From Vanilla planifolia (lineage: Eukaryota; Streptophyta; Magnoliopsida; Asparagales; Orchidaceae): 64,000 nucleotides of DNA. The stretch spans positions 27,199,912-27,263,911 of the forward strand of contig CM043865.1 in NCBI GenBank assembly GCA_023846275.1, in the 5' to 3' direction. The translations under genes were made by a program, and so were the position numbers. Of this stretch, positions 1 through 11,448 are shown in pieces (the first letter of the stretch is position 1; each line of letters begins with the position of its first letter). Under the pieces are notes generated by a model. It saw only the letters and a program-made list of their open reading frames with translations, was not told the DNA's origin and searched no databases.

Positions 1-2284
1 ATAAAAAGAGAAATACCAAAAAGGAAATTAAAAAGAATCATGATACCTACTAAGCACAAGTCTCTGTCACGCATAATGTTTTATTTGTACTAGAGAACCT
101 TGATCATGCACAAATAAAAAGAGGGAGGAGTCCAACTAGATTCAGTGCATTTAGTTGGTAATGACTATAGGAAGACCCCCCAAGCTCAATCAAGGGGCAT
201 TCAATTAGCAGCAACATAGAACCTCCTTCGTTAGAAAGGCCGCTTGGGAACCTTAACTTGTTTGAGATTCAATCCACGATAATGCATCCTCTCCTTCTTA
301 AAACAATTACTCAAAGCCTTAATTTGCCAAGATGAGTACTTCATGAGAGCTATCGAAGTTTTTTTTTTCTTTTGTCTCCACCTAAAAGTTTAATCCCCTG
401 CCCGAGAGCCTCTTACCTCTGTTAAATTTCCAAAGCCTACGAATGCTTGCTTGGAAGCCTCCTTCCTCTATTGAATTCCTAAAGCTTGCCCATGCACACT
501 TGGAAGCCTCCTTCCTCTTTTGAACAACTAAATCATTGTGCATGCTTGCCCGAGGACCCAAATTCCCCATAGGATTTTTTTTTTTTGCCTAGGACTTATC
601 ATTGTTGTCCAAAGGCTCCCCTCTTTGCCCAAACTTCATTTTATTCTTTGATAGGCTACTTGACAGATTTTCTCCAATCCAAAAGCACTTCATGAGTTGC
701 CTGAAACTCTTTTTAACTACTCAAATGCTCTTACTTAAACATTAAGTTGTTGAAAAACTCTTATAAGCTGTTCAAAGGTACCCTTACTCATAAAACCAAC
801 TTCTCATCTTTGATATAAATAAGCTTTTGTTTAAATCCCCAGAATCACTTTTTTGCATCTCCCCTCACCTCTCTCTCCAATGCTTCCTCTTGTAAGAAGA
901 TGAGAACATGTTCCTACATGATTATGGGTTTTTCATTTACTCTCTCTCTCTCTCTCTCTTCCCACTCTATCTTCTTTTCAAAGATAACTAGCAAGTCTTT
1001 GTTCTATCACTAACTCTCCCCTAGACCAAATCTTGCATAAACAATTTGGTATCATATGCAAAAAAATGAAAAATGGATCAAAAGTTGTATAAAGTGAAAG
1101 GTGTGAAAGAATTCTCCACCCTCATTAGAGAAGGTCTCCAAAAGCTAGTCCAAACAACCTATGTCCAAAACCATGACCAAGAAAATTATTTAATTGGTGC
1201 AATGACAAATAGAATTTTTTTAGAGATTCCATGGCTCATCATGAATTGGCTATGTGGACAATCCTAAACATGCCATTTCACCTCATCTAATATTATTGCT
1301 TTTTCTATTGAGAAGATCTATAATATTACTAGCCAATTTCATGATAGATTGTATTAGACAAGGGTTTGTTCAAAGCTTTGCAGACACTCCCATTGACAGT
1401 TCAACAGATAAAAAAAATATAACATTGACGAGATAAAAAGAGAAATACCAACAAGAAAATTAAAAAAAAACCACGATATCTACTTAACACACATCTTGTT
1501 GTCATGCACCATGTTTTATCCGTACTAGAGAATCGTTATCACAGGCAAATAGAGGGAGAGGTCCAACTCGATTCAACACATTTAACCAGTAATGACAATA
1601 AGAAGACCCACCGAGCTAGATCGAGGGGCATTCAACTAATAACAACACAAAACCTCCTTCATTAGAAAGGCCGCTTTGGAACCTTAACTTGTTTAAGATT
1701 CAATCCACGGTAACGCATCGTCCCCTTCTTAGAACAGCTACTCAAAGCCTTAATTCACCAAGATGAAGCCCTAAAGCACCCATGTGCTTCATGTGAGCTG
1801 TCCAAGATTTTTTCCTTTCCACCTAAAACTTTAATCTCCTGCCCGAGAGCCTTTTACCTCCGTTAAATTCGCAAAACCTGCTAATGCTTGCTCGAAAGCC
1901 TCCTTTCTTTAATGAATTCCCAAAGCCTACCATGCTTGCTTGGAAGCCTCCTTCCTTGTTTGAACAACCAAAGCCCTCTGCAAGCTTGCCCGAGGACCCA
2001 AATTGCCCATAAGTATTTTTTTTTTTTTTTTTTTGGCCATGGATTTATCACCATTACTATGCAAAGGCTCCCCTCTTTGCCCAAACTTCAATTTATTCTT
2101 TGCCAGGCTACTTGAAAGTTTTTCTCCAATCCAAAAGCTCTTCATGAGTTGCCCAAAACTCTTTTCAACTACTCAAATGCTCTTACTTAAACATTAAGCT
2201 ATTGAAAAACTCTTATAAGCTGCTCAAAAGTATCCCTTACTCACAAAACCAACTTTCTCATCTCTAATCCAAATAAGCCTTTGA
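1..2284 (+). repeat. Fossil LTR-retroelement: direct repeats with primer-binding site
   Basis: Two long direct repeats, about 1-828 and 1434-2284, match over most of their length; both begin near a 'gataaaaagagaaatacca'-like block and share the 'cctgcccgagagcc' block. Between them, at 1045-1059, lies 'tttggtatcatatgc', close to the plant initiator-Met tRNA primer site (TGGTATCAGAGC). Soon after it, at 1073, comes a short open frame of gag-leader type. This is the layout 5' LTR - PBS - short internal part - second LTR, in plus orientation. The left end is cut by the window edge, and the second repeat stops matching near 2284, before the expected LTR end. Each LTR copy also carries a tandem repeat of roughly 55 bp built around 'gcttgcttggaagcctcctt'. 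The element is broken and clearly old. Its superfamily is not decided by what is left. Confidence 0.6.
943..958. repeat. (CT)n microsatellite
   Basis: A short CT dinucleotide run in the leader region of the fossil LTR element, just upstream of its primer-binding site. Confidence 0.8.
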
Positions 2285-5200
2285 TGGTCCACTATGGCCA
2301 TCAAAGGATTGAAACCTGGTAAGCATATAACTAGATACTTTGTTTTGACACTCCTCTTGCTAGTAAGATCCTAAGGACAATTGCCGATGAAGCTCAAGTT
2401 TTCTTCCATGCATCTACTCATTGGGACAATAAACCATGGTGTATTCTTAAGGGAATTTTACACTACACTAGCCTTGAATCATATATGCTATCAAATGTGA
2501 CACATTCACTATGCTTCTAAGAATAGTAGCTCTAGAATAGTTATGGAGGACTTCATCCTCCTTGATCCACTATCCCTATAAAACATGTTCTCCTTGGCCT
2601 TTGCTATCTGCAAGATGCCAACACAAAGCCTCCTAGGAAAGAAGATAAAACCCTTTGATAATTTCTCAAAAGCTTCGATTGGCCTAAGGCACAACCATAA
2701 CTTCCTATGTTCCTGTCCTTTGCCACATCAAATCAAAGGAATCCAATAACATTGGGAATTCCAATCCAAAAAATAGAAGAGGAAGCCAAGTCTATCTATA
2801 TGACTAGACACTTTGACAACTTTCCTTTAGTTGGTGAGAACCTTGGAGCCATTGCCAATCTAATTCAAGCGACTTTTCAATTCCCTATTATTTGGGATCT
2901 TAGGAGACAAGAATTGATGTATTTATCAAAAATTTGACAATGCTTTAGATTTAAATCTTGCAATAGACTATATCAAGTATCACATGTTCATCATCTTCCT
3001 AAAAATGCAACCTTGGAGTGGATTTGGAGGCCTTTTGCCTACTTCATCCACTAGTTTGCCTCTCCAAAACATTTTATCTTTTACCTTTGCTGACTCTTTT
3101 AAAAAAAATCCTCTTCAATTAAACCACTTGATAAGTTCCTTAAGAGTTTTAAGGAATTGCTCATGATATTGGAGTGGATCCTAACCCAAGTTTCATTTAA
3201 TCACAAAACTTCAACAAACATTGTTCCAATATGCTCCAACATTGCTTGAGAACATGTTATAAAGAATTAAGAAATACAAAACCTTAGGGGGAAAAATACA
3301 AAAGCTCCTTAATTGGAAGAAAAGATAAGCATGTACCAATAATAAGGAGAAGATAGACAACCAAATGGACAAGCGCAAGGCACTACAACAACTTAGTCAT
3401 CCTTCACCATTCATGAGTCCAAGAAAAGTGTATACCCATTTAATAGGTCTCAAGTTGAGGTTCTAGTAGTAATTAAAGAGAAAAGAGTGTAATGTGAAGG
3501 TTTTGATTGACAACATCCTAAAGAAGGGCCATTTATCGTAATTTAGTTTGTAGAACAATGATTGAAAGTCACACCAAGGTTCCAACTCCACTTGGTCAGC
3601 ACATCCTCCATACCATGCAATGGAGAGTCTCATGCCAATATTATATACATAATCTCTTTTGGCTAACAAAGCTTACTTTCAATCATCTACCATGAGGCAT
3701 TTGGAAAGGCACATTATCAATTTGGAAGGTATCAACAGACCTCACAAAGGGTATCCCAACCATATTCAACTTTGAAAAGCTTACTTTCAGTCATATTTGT
3801 GCATTTTGTGAGAGTTTGGTGGTGTTTGCTAGAGAAATAGCACATCTTAAAGAAGCGTCACTCTGCCCTTGACAATGGGGACTAAAGAAGAGCTTATGAT
3901 GCACATGATAGGTTTTCTCTTCATTAAAGTATTTTCTACTAACAATGCTTATCTTACGCTACAATTAATTGTTTCTAAAATGGTACCATTGAAAGTGCAC
4001 TTGGCATTAACATTATAAATGCCATCCGAAGTCGTGACAATCGTAGGTGATCACCTTTAATTTGGAAAGGGGTATTTGAATTCACTCAAGAGCAAACCAA
4101 ACGATATGACGTACTAGTAACCATGACAATTGATGGGGGAAGATAAAAATTTTTGTCCTTAGCCTCCTAGACCCCATAATAATAATTGATGTTCATGAAT
4201 ATGAAAGTCTAAAGGGTGTCAACTAAATATTTTGGTACAATATATCAATGTTTTAAGATAAGACATGTTAAACATATCTAGTAATAAAAGCTGTATCAAA
4301 AAACCAGCTGAATTTAAAATGCAAGTCAAACCTATAACAAAAACGAAAGCCACCTTGTTAGGCAAAATAAAAGGCCATCAAAATTGGGAATGAGAAATAG
4401 CTTTCATAGGTTTCATTTAACTAGTTAGTAACCAAATTGGTATGCTAATGTAGTGTTGCTGAAGAGATGCAATGACACGCGGATAAAGTGTGCCAACTTC
4501 ACTAACTTTGACTAAGCTTGATAAAAAAATTCATGAATTGATGACTTGGTGGACATAACAGCAAGGTTTTTATATCTCAACTTTCTCAACATGTTATGAT
4601 GATATCATAAAATTAAAATGGCAAAAGTCAACAATGAGTGATTGTATTCATGACTAATGCTATTTGGTTTGAAAAGATGTAGGTGCAATATATCAAAGGA
4701 TGGTCGACCTATGGTAAATGAACAAAATTAGAGAAATGGAAAGGCATACATCAATGGCATTCTCATCAAGAACAAAAGCTTTAACAAGCATCTCTAAGAC
4801 ATTCACAAGATGCATTAGATGCTTGGAAGAAACAAGATGAACCACACCTCACTAGTATCTTTGGAGCCTCCACAAGTAAAATTTTGTGCTTCCTTGCTCA
4901 TACAAGGGGATTGAAGAAAATCCATGTAAGGCCCAAGTCATTCTTGAGATGCCCTAACCAACCAAAAAACTTTCATGACATCCAAAAGTTAGCTTGGAAG
5001 ATCACTTGATATAGCTACTTTGTATCTTGCTCAGGAGACAATGTAATGCCATTTATCAAGGCAATTCTCCAAAAAACCAAGAATGCAATTAAGGAATGAG
5101 ACAAGTCATTCTCAAAGTTGAATAAGAATTTGACCACTCCATTGATATTGAGTGTGCCAAAACATGGAGAACCTTTATTCTTGTTATCTCTTATTGGTAG

Positions 5201-5297
5201 AGTGGAAGGTCAGTTCCTTAATGGTCTGAGAAGAAGGTGGGCAACATAAACCAGTCTATTATATGTCACTAATTGAAAGATTCGTAAACAGATATCC
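2285..5297. other. Repeat-like decayed sequence without a recognisable gene
   Basis: About 3 kb between the fossil LTR pair and the LINE 3' end. It holds coding-like but broken stretches on the plus strand (for example about 2707-2937 and 2984-3166). The composition is that of an old retroelement interior, but I see no diagnostic motif (protease, RT, integrase). It may be the continuation of the element on its left. No host gene is visible. Confidence 0.4.
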
Positions 5298-5311
5298 TTT
5301 TTTTTTTTTTT
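5298..5311 (-). other. LINE poly(A) tail
   Basis: Fourteen T on the plus strand directly after 'gatatcc'. On the minus strand this is the A tail, some 45 bases beyond the ORF2 stop, and it marks the 3' end of the LINE. Confidence 0.85.
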
Positions 5312-5357
5312 GATTCAAAAGAGGCATAAGCCTAACAAAAGATACAACGTGAATCCC

Positions 5358-8300
5358 TCACGGAGGATCAAAGAGAAAATCGATCAACATTAGTTTAACG
5401 AGTGGCTTAGGCAGGGGCATCCCCCCATTCCAAGCAAACTCATGACAACAGGCACCACGTGCCACCCAATCAGCAGCCGCATTTCCCTCCCTATAGATGT
5501 GGGTAATACGAAGGCCATCCAGACATCTAGCATATGCGATGACCTCAGCTAGAGGGCCAACCTCAGGCGGGTTCGAAATGATCTTCCTGACCTCCGACAA
5601 CGCCAGCATCGAATCAGTCTGTATCTCCACTGCACGGTACTGGATCAAGGAATCCTTCAAAAGCTTGAAGGCTTCCAGCATCGCCTGAACCTCCATGGCC
5701 ACGCAGGCCTGCGAAAGAACCCTCTTGCCCAGCACCCATATAGGCTTTCCCAAGAAATCCCTCACCACAATTCCAAGGCCGACGGAGTTGTGACCAAAAG
5801 CAGCGTCACAGTTAACTCTGATCCATCCAGTGGGGGGGGGGGGGGGGGGAACCCAAGTAAGAGTTACAGGCACTTCCGAAGAACTGCATAGGCTCCCGCT
5901 GGACATGGATGGATGATGGCTACATGGCTTCGCTGCTACAGTAATCTCCATCCTCATGTTGTGCATCATAGCACTGGGATTACCAACGGGAACATTATGC
6001 CGCTTCATGTTCCGTCTCTCCCAAATGTAATACATAGTGGTCGCCAATATAGCAGCATGGCCAGCGCCAACCCCGTGTCTCGCCGCCGGTGCAACAATGA
6101 GCTCCAAAACCCGGTCAAGGAAGGTCAACCCCGCGGTCCAAGACCCCAGCAGCACAGCAGTCGCCTCGCATACATGCATGCCCTTCCAAAAAACCTGGGC
6201 TTGCGGACATTCCCAAAACAGATGCTGCGTGGACTCCTCCGCCGCGCAGCCCCAAGTGCACCAACTATCTACAGCCATTCCTCTCCGAGCAAGCCAGGCC
6301 ATCGTAGGGAGGTGGTCACCGATCACACGCCATAGGAACATTCGTACTCGTGGCAATGTCCTTATCTTCCACAAGCTCCTCATGCGGTCCAAGACCACCC
6401 TGTTTTCCGGCCTGAGGACGTCGCCGGCGCTGCACTTTAGATCCTGGTAAATCCTGCCATTGTCAACCCCCTCAGCCTCGGTCTGCACCTGAACCAGAAT
6501 ATCCTTCTCTGTCAAACGGGCCCTGGGCAAATGCAGAACCCTGTCAAACAAAAGTGCACCCGCCCACTCGCGTATCCTGGCAACATCCCAGTCCCCATCT
6601 TCGGTGAGGCAACCAGCCACGCAATCCGGCCACGCCGCCACCATGTTAATGAACGTAGGCCACCTGCAGATCGGAAGGAAGCCCAACCAATTATCTTCCT
6701 CAAATCTCGCTGACTTCCCGTCACCAATTCTCCACACAAAAGTCCCTACCGCAGTCGGCATTGCCTCAAGAACAAGCTTGCAGACATGAGAAGCATTCCA
6801 AGGGATCCTCAGATCAGAAAGCGTCACGCTATATTTCCGCCTCATGATTTCCACCCAGGGGCTATCTTCACGGCTCAATAAGCGCCTGCACTGCTTCATA
6901 AGTAGGACGCGCTGCCAAGTGCGGAGGTCCCGAAGCCCAAGGCCGCCGGCGTCCTTTAGTAGAGTAATTTTGTGCCAGGGTGCATAGTGTACTGACTGCT
7001 TGTTACTCACCCCACACCACAAGAAACTCCGAATTCTCCTTTCGATCTCGTCCACAACACCCATGGGCACGGCGCAGTGGCTAAGTATATAACTCGGGAT
7101 AGCATTAAGGACCGAGGAAGCCAGGGTCAATCTGCCAACGAGTGATAACGGTCGAATCCGCCAACAGGCAATGCAAGCCTCCAGCTTCTGAATAAGGAAG
7201 TCAAAGTCAATTCTCTTAAGCCGTCTGGCCGCAATCGGCACCCCCAGGTACGTAAGAGTTGACCCACTAGCCATGCTAAGCTTTTCCGCCAACAGCTTAG
7301 TCGTCTTTTTACTGCACCTCCTGCTGAAAAATACCTTCGACTTGGAGAGATTTACTTGTAAGCCTGCAACCTTGCTGAATTTCTTAATAATTTTGCACAC
7401 CGCACTCACGGCCCTAACCGTAGCTTCTGCGTATAAGAGAACATCATCAGCATAAAGCAGGTGGGACACCAGCGGCGTGTGTTGCCCCGGCCTGAAACCC
7501 AGCAGCTGTTTGGACTCATACTCGTGCACCATAATGGAAAGAAACTCCGTTGCAATGACGTATAAGTAAGGTGACAGCGGGCAGCCCTGCCGAAGCCCCC
7601 TCTGTGCCTCCACCCATGGAAGACGGACACTGTTGACGAGAACCCCGAACCTTGGAGATAAAATGCAAGCTTCAATCCATTTACACCATCGCGGAGGGAA
7701 TCCCATACACTGCATCATCCCGAACAGAAAGTCCCACCTCACAGAATCATATGCTTGCGCCATGTCCAGCTTGACTGCCATGAGCCCAGAGTAGGAAGAG
7801 CAGGAGTGCATGCGAGATGCCATTTCCTGTGCAATGAACACATTATCAGATACGCAGCGACCAGGGATGAAGGCACCCTGCTCGCGCGAGATAAGGAGAT
7901 GCAACCAGGGTTTCAGTCTATTCACAAGGATACGTGCCACCACCTTGTAAATAGAGTTGCAAAGGCTAATGGGGCGGAAATGCGCCGGCATGCATGCACC
8001 CTGCCGATTAGGAACTAGAACCACTAAGGTGTCCTTCCACTCCTTCGGCATCCGCTTCTCATCGAAAAATGCAAGCACCGCGCGGATGATATCTCTATGT
8101 GTGATCTTCCAGAAGCCATGGATAAACTCGACAGAAATTGCGTCATTTCCAGGAGCTTTGTTTCTTCTCATACCACGGATTGCTGCGACGACCTCCGATT
8201 CAGTGACCCTGCGGCTCAGCTGTTCGGCCATGTCACCGCTCACGACAGCATGCGGTGAGACGTTCAGCGGCGGAAGCACACGCTCCGCACTGCGCCACTT

Positions 8301-8480
8301 AGCCTCAAAGAAAGCTAGTAGGACGGCGTTAACACTCTCAGGCGTGTCCACCACTCTGCCCTCCTCATCCTTGAGCTGTTCAATTCGATTCTTACGCAGG
8401 CAGGACGAAGCGGCAGCATGAAAGAACCTAGAATTACGGTCTCCTAGCTGCGCCCAGTGGAGCTTTGCCCGCTGCCACCA
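5358..8480 (-). CDS. LINE ORF2, reverse transcriptase - zinc finger - RNase H part
   Basis: This open frame follows an in-frame stop at 8481-8483; its first ATG is at 8354, giving 998 residues, but the open frame begins at 8480. Counting from that Met, the RT palm has 'KLDMAQAYDSV' (Asp near 198), 'GLRQGCPLSPYLY' near 253 and the catalytic YADD at 301-304. A zf-RVT motif follows ('WLARRGMAVDSWCTWGC', then HLFWEC). From about residue 846 there is an RNase H domain with all four acidic residues in context (NCDAAF, MEVQA, QTDS, AADW). It would copy the LINE RNA at the nicked target. The linker before RNase H has a proline run encoded by 18 C on the minus strand (plus strand 5832-5849). It is the same frame as the endonuclease part upstream, so it is the second part of one ORF2 rather than a separate gene. 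Confidence 0.93.
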   Translation of the reverse strand, partial: WWQRAKLHWAQLGDRNSRFFHAAASSCLRKNRIEQLKDEEGRVVDTPESVNAVLLAFFEAKWRSAERVLPPLNVSPHAVVSGDMAEQLSRRVTESEVVAAIRGMRRNKAPGNDAISVEFIHGFWKITHRDIIRAVLAFFDEKRMPKEWKDTLVVLVPNRQGACMPAHFRPISLCNSIYKVVARILVNRLKPWLHLLISREQGAFIPGRCVSDNVFIAQEMASRMHSCSSYSGLMAVKLDMAQAYDSVRWDFLFGMMQCMGFPPRWCKWIEACILSPRFGVLVNSVRLPWVEAQRGLRQGCPLSPYLYVIATEFLSIMVHEYESKQLLGFRPGQHTPLVSHLLYADDVLLYAEATVRAVSAVCKIIKKFSKVAGLQVNLSKSKVFFSRRCSKKTTKLLAEKLSMASGSTLTYLGVPIAARRLKRIDFDFLIQKLEACIACWRIRPLSLVGRLTLASSVLNAIPSYILSHCAVPMGVVDEIERRIRSFLWCGVSNKQSVHYAPWHKITLLKDAGGLGLRDLRTWQRVLLMKQCRRLLSREDSPWVEIMRRKYSVTLSDLRIPWNASHVCKLVLEAMPTAVGTFVWRIGDGKSARFEEDNWLGFLPICRWPTFINMVAAWPDCVAGCLTEDGDWDVARIREWAGALLFDRVLHLPRARLTEKDILVQVQTEAEGVDNGRIYQDLKCSAGDVLRPENRVVLDRMRSLWKIRTLPRVRMFLWRVIGDHLPTMAWLARRGMAVDSWCTWGCAAEESTQHLFWECPQAQVFWKGMHVCEATAVLLGSWTAGLTFLDRVLELIVAPAARHGVGAGHAAILATTMYYIWERRNMKRHNVPVGNPSAMMHNMRMEITVAAKPCSHHPSMSSGSLCSSSEVPVTLTWVPPPPPPTGWIRVNCDAAFGHNSVGLGIVVRDFLGKPIWVLGKRVLSQACVAMEVQAMLEAFKLLKDSLIQYRAVEIQTDSMLALSEVRKIISNPPEVGPLAEVIAYARCLDGLRITHIYREGNAAADWVARGACCHEFAWNGGMPLPKPLVKLMLIDFLFDPP
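5832..5849. repeat. (G)18 homopolymer inside LINE ORF2
   Basis: Eighteen G in a row on the plus strand, read as a proline stretch on the minus strand just before the RNase H domain. Such tracts change length easily. Here the reading frame stays open through it. Confidence 0.9.
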
Positions 8481-9524
8481 CTACTTCTCCTCAAGTATAC
8501 ACCCACGATGAAATGCCGAAATCATATGTCCCAAGTGCGAACTTTCCTCTGCATCCAGCCCTTCATTCGACTCCTTCGTCTGCAAATCATTAATATGTCT
8601 CTCCAGTTCCGCATTGTTCTCGACAATATTTCCTACCTCAGTTCTGCTCCACGTCCGCAGTGCAACAAGAGAGCGGTGAAATTTAACTGATAGCTTCTTC
8701 ATATGATCTCCACCCACGTGCCTGCCCCATGCATGGTGCACCACCCCTATGGACTGCGGAAAATCCAGCCAAATGTTCTCAAATTGAAGCCTTGCTGCGT
8801 TCCCCTGTGGCTGACTGCTACCCAGCTTGACTAGCAAAGGGCAATGATCTGAGCCAAGGCGGCTGAGATGCGTGACGGAGCACTCAGGAAACTCTTGAAG
8901 CCCAGCATTATTAAGCAGCACCCTGTCGAGCCTCTCCAAAATCCGCGCTCGGCCTTGCTTCCCATTGCACCATGTGAAGATATTTCCGGAAAAACCCACG
9001 TCCACCAGCTGCAATTCTTGCATAATGTCGGCGAACTCCTGCTGCTGACTACCAAAAGTAAATCTCCGTCCACCTCGTTTTTCTTCCTGCGTCATAATAA
9101 TGTTAAAGTCACCCACCACCATGAAAGGAAATTCCCGAGAAGCCACACTCCTTACTGCATCCCACACCTCGCGCCGCTTGAGATGGTCCTTCGGGCCATA
9201 CACCACGCAGCAACCCAGCTTCTTCATGCCACTTATGTTGATCTCAAGTGCTACCACGTGGAGTGAGGAAGTGGTGATCGAGATATCCACCCAACATTTC
9301 CACAGCAGAACTATTCCTGCTGACATCCCGGCAGAGGGTTGCACCGCAAAGTTCCATTCCCTCCCGATGAGCCAATCGACATCCTTCCGCGTGAATGATT
9401 TAGCCCTTGTCTCCACAAGGGCCACCACTGCAACGCTATTCTCGCGAACGAGTCTACGTAAGTAGCATTTTGATTTCTTATCCCGAATCCCCCTGATATT
9501 CCAGAACACAACTTTGACCGTCAT
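8481..9524 (-). CDS. LINE ORF2, apurinic-type endonuclease part (ends at premature stop)
   Basis: A 347-residue open frame of the exonuclease-endonuclease-phosphatase fold. Visible motifs are Asn9 in 'VVFWNIRGI', Glu38 in VETR, 'GDFN' at 138-141, 'LERLDRVL' near 197-204, and the C-terminal SDH at 225-227. It would nick target DNA to prime reverse transcription. The ATG at 9524 lies 184 bases after the ORF1 stop, a usual ORF1-ORF2 spacing. The frame ends at a TAG (8481-8483) inside the conserved linker between endonuclease and RT. The downstream RT open frame is in the same phase, so the two are one ORF2 of about 1,390 codons interrupted by a single nonsense codon. Confidence 0.92.
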   Translation of the reverse strand: MTVKVVFWNIRGIRDKKSKCYLRRLVRENSVAVVALVETRAKSFTRKDVDWLIGREWNFAVQPSAGMSAGIVLLWKCWVDISITTSSLHVVALEINISGMKKLGCCVVYGPKDHLKRREVWDAVRSVASREFPFMVVGDFNIIMTQEEKRGGRRFTFGSQQQEFADIMQELQLVDVGFSGNIFTWCNGKQGRARILERLDRVLLNNAGLQEFPECSVTHLSRLGSDHCPLLVKLGSSQPQGNAARLQFENIWLDFPQSIGVVHHAWGRHVGGDHMKKLSVKFHRSLVALRTWSRTEVGNIVENNAELERHINDLQTKESNEGLDAEESSHLGHMISAFHRGCILEEK

Positions 9525-9708
9525 TGATAAAATTGTGTCAAAATTATCCCCAATTCAGCTAGATTCCCATTGCACCCGCAACCGTGCACTTATCTTCATG
9601 TCATCACGCCAATTCACAGCCTCGCCTGAATATTTAGCTGCCAACCGCCAACATCCAGTTCCAAAACTTCTGCGCCCCACGAAGCACAGCCCAGGAGCTT
9701 CCCTCCTA

Positions 9709-11448
9709 CTACATGCTGTTGTAATTAACATCATCTCTACGTATACCTTCCTCCATTACATAATCCATCTCCCGCATTGGCTTCTTCCCCTTATCTTTTG
9801 GGAACCAAGCCCATCTTAACAAGTCCCTTCCTTTGGCCTTGGAAACGCTTCTTGCCCTGGCAATAGTTCTGGTTTGAATTCTGCTTGGGTTCTGGGGCAG
9901 CCTAAGAGCTTTGTTGTTAGCTTCTTGCCTCCTACGTCGAGGAAGAACCAACATCCATGGACCAAGTTCCCCCCGCTTTATATTCCCCTCCACCCCGCAC
10001 TCATCGCGCTTCGATTTGCTCTGGATTCTGGAGCACTCCGCTCCATCTTCAAGTACATGGCACGAGGAATTCGCCACGTCCCTCGTCGGTCTACGAACAG
10101 GCTCCTGACTATCGAAGGCCACCGCCTCCTTCTTGCTTGTTGATGCTGCATATGTGGTTGCTATTGGTTCAGCAAATCCGGTTGTTACCTTCTCCCTCTT
10201 CTCCGCATCCTTCCCAAGTGTGTCTGCATGCACAGCCTTCTGTGTCTCTTGCATACTGCAACTCCCTGCAAGGTGCCCCACACGCCCGCAGCAGAAGCAA
10301 ACCCTTGGTAGCCCCTCATATTCAAACGGCTGATATACTCTGCCAAACTCTCCATTCAACCAAGTGCCAGGTTTTGAGAGATCCATACGAATGCAAACTC
10401 TAGCGAAAGCAGACCTTTGTATGTCGGCCGTCCAGCCGTCTAACAGGAAGGGCTCCCCAATCGTTTTAGCTATTCTTAGGATGTTTTCCACGTCCCAATA
10501 AATGAGCGGAAGGCCGGGGAAGCGCACCCAGACAGGTGCACACATTGCAGTCTTGTCGTTTGGGCTGAAATCGTGTGTCCATAGGTCCAGCCCCATGGCT
10601 TGGCCGGCGACCTGCCACGGCCCTCCCAACCACACCTCGTTCCTGTCTTGCATGCAGTCGAAATGTAGAACAAAACAGTCAGAGGTCAGGTCCAGAATCC
10701 TGAAATTTGTGTAGTGTCCCCAGCGCTTCTGCAAGACCCGTGCTATGGCAAAGAACGGGAGGGAGTTGCCAAAAACGCGGCCAACCAGGTCGAATTTATG
10801 GAACTCAATACGTCTATAACACGCTTCAGATGACATTAACACATCTGCATTCTCTGCCTGGTCAGGCATACCCGCTGCTCTTTCTTTAACATCAATTGTA
10901 GCCGGTCGAACAAAGGGCATAACCCGTTCACTGGGAGCACTGATTTTTGAGACTAAGGCCTCCCTGAAGCTCATTCTATTCAGTTGGGCCTCCTGGTTCT
11001 TAGCCTGCAAAGGAGAGCTACCCGCTACCCCCCCGACAACTTCCTGAACTAAGCAATGAATTTCCTCCATCCGCGGACATACCGCGTGGTCCTGGGCTTT
11101 CCTCTCCTCACCTCCCAAGACAGCCAGAGCGTCACCCGCCTGCATGCCGTGCCCAGAGGACTCCACCAGTGCTTCCTTCCCTTTGGCCGAGGACGCCCGC
11201 TCCGCCCCTGGGCCAACCACTACTGCAGGGCTCCACGACGAATCATTGCGTTCAGGCAATGACACCGCCCCCTGCCTCAGGGATCCAACCCCCTCAACGT
11301 CAACATGGGCTCCAGAGGCACAACTAATCGGCTTCCCAGTGTCCAATCCCATTTCTTCTGTAGAGCTTGTACAGAATTCTCTATTCGGCGATATACTCAT
11401 GGACGCCCTTGTTTTCCGGTGGCTCCTCCTTCCCTTGGATCCCGCCAT
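9709..11448 (-). CDS. LINE ORF1, gag-like protein with DUF4283 and CCHC zinc knuckle
   Basis: A 579-residue open frame, the first ORF of the LINE. Residues about 210-375 match the DUF4283 region common to plant LINE ORF1 proteins ('VWVRFPGLPLIYWD', 'EPFLLDGWT'). It is followed at 384-397 by a CCHC knuckle (CFCCGRVGHLAGSC). The N-terminal 200 residues are low in conserved features, and the C-terminal part is basic. Known role of the family: binds LINE RNA and forms the ribonucleoprotein with ORF2. The start at 11448 is the first ATG of the open frame, with a GC-rich leader upstream. The frame is uninterrupted. Confidence 0.92.
   Translation of the reverse strand: MAGSKGRRSHRKTRASMSISPNREFCTSSTEEMGLDTGKPISCASGAHVDVEGVGSLRQGAVSLPERNDSSWSPAVVVGPGAERASSAKGKEALVESSGHGMQAGDALAVLGGEERKAQDHAVCPRMEEIHCLVQEVVGGVAGSSPLQAKNQEAQLNRMSFREALVSKISAPSERVMPFVRPATIDVKERAAGMPDQAENADVLMSSEACYRRIEFHKFDLVGRVFGNSLPFFAIARVLQKRWGHYTNFRILDLTSDCFVLHFDCMQDRNEVWLGGPWQVAGQAMGLDLWTHDFSPNDKTAMCAPVWVRFPGLPLIYWDVENILRIAKTIGEPFLLDGWTADIQRSAFARVCIRMDLSKPGTWLNGEFGRVYQPFEYEGLPRVCFCCGRVGHLAGSCSMQETQKAVHADTLGKDAEKREKVTTGFAEPIATTYAASTSKKEAVAFDSQEPVRRPTRDVANSSCHVLEDGAECSRIQSKSKRDECGVEGNIKRGELGPWMLVLPRRRRQEANNKALRLPQNPSRIQTRTIARARSVSKAKGRDLLRWAWFPKDKGKKPMREMDYVMEEGIRRDDVNYNSM

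Noticed and set aside
5913-6789. Overlapping plus-strand open frames of 60-140 codons
   Set aside because: They are antisense shadows of the GC-rich LINE ORF2, with no motif of their own.
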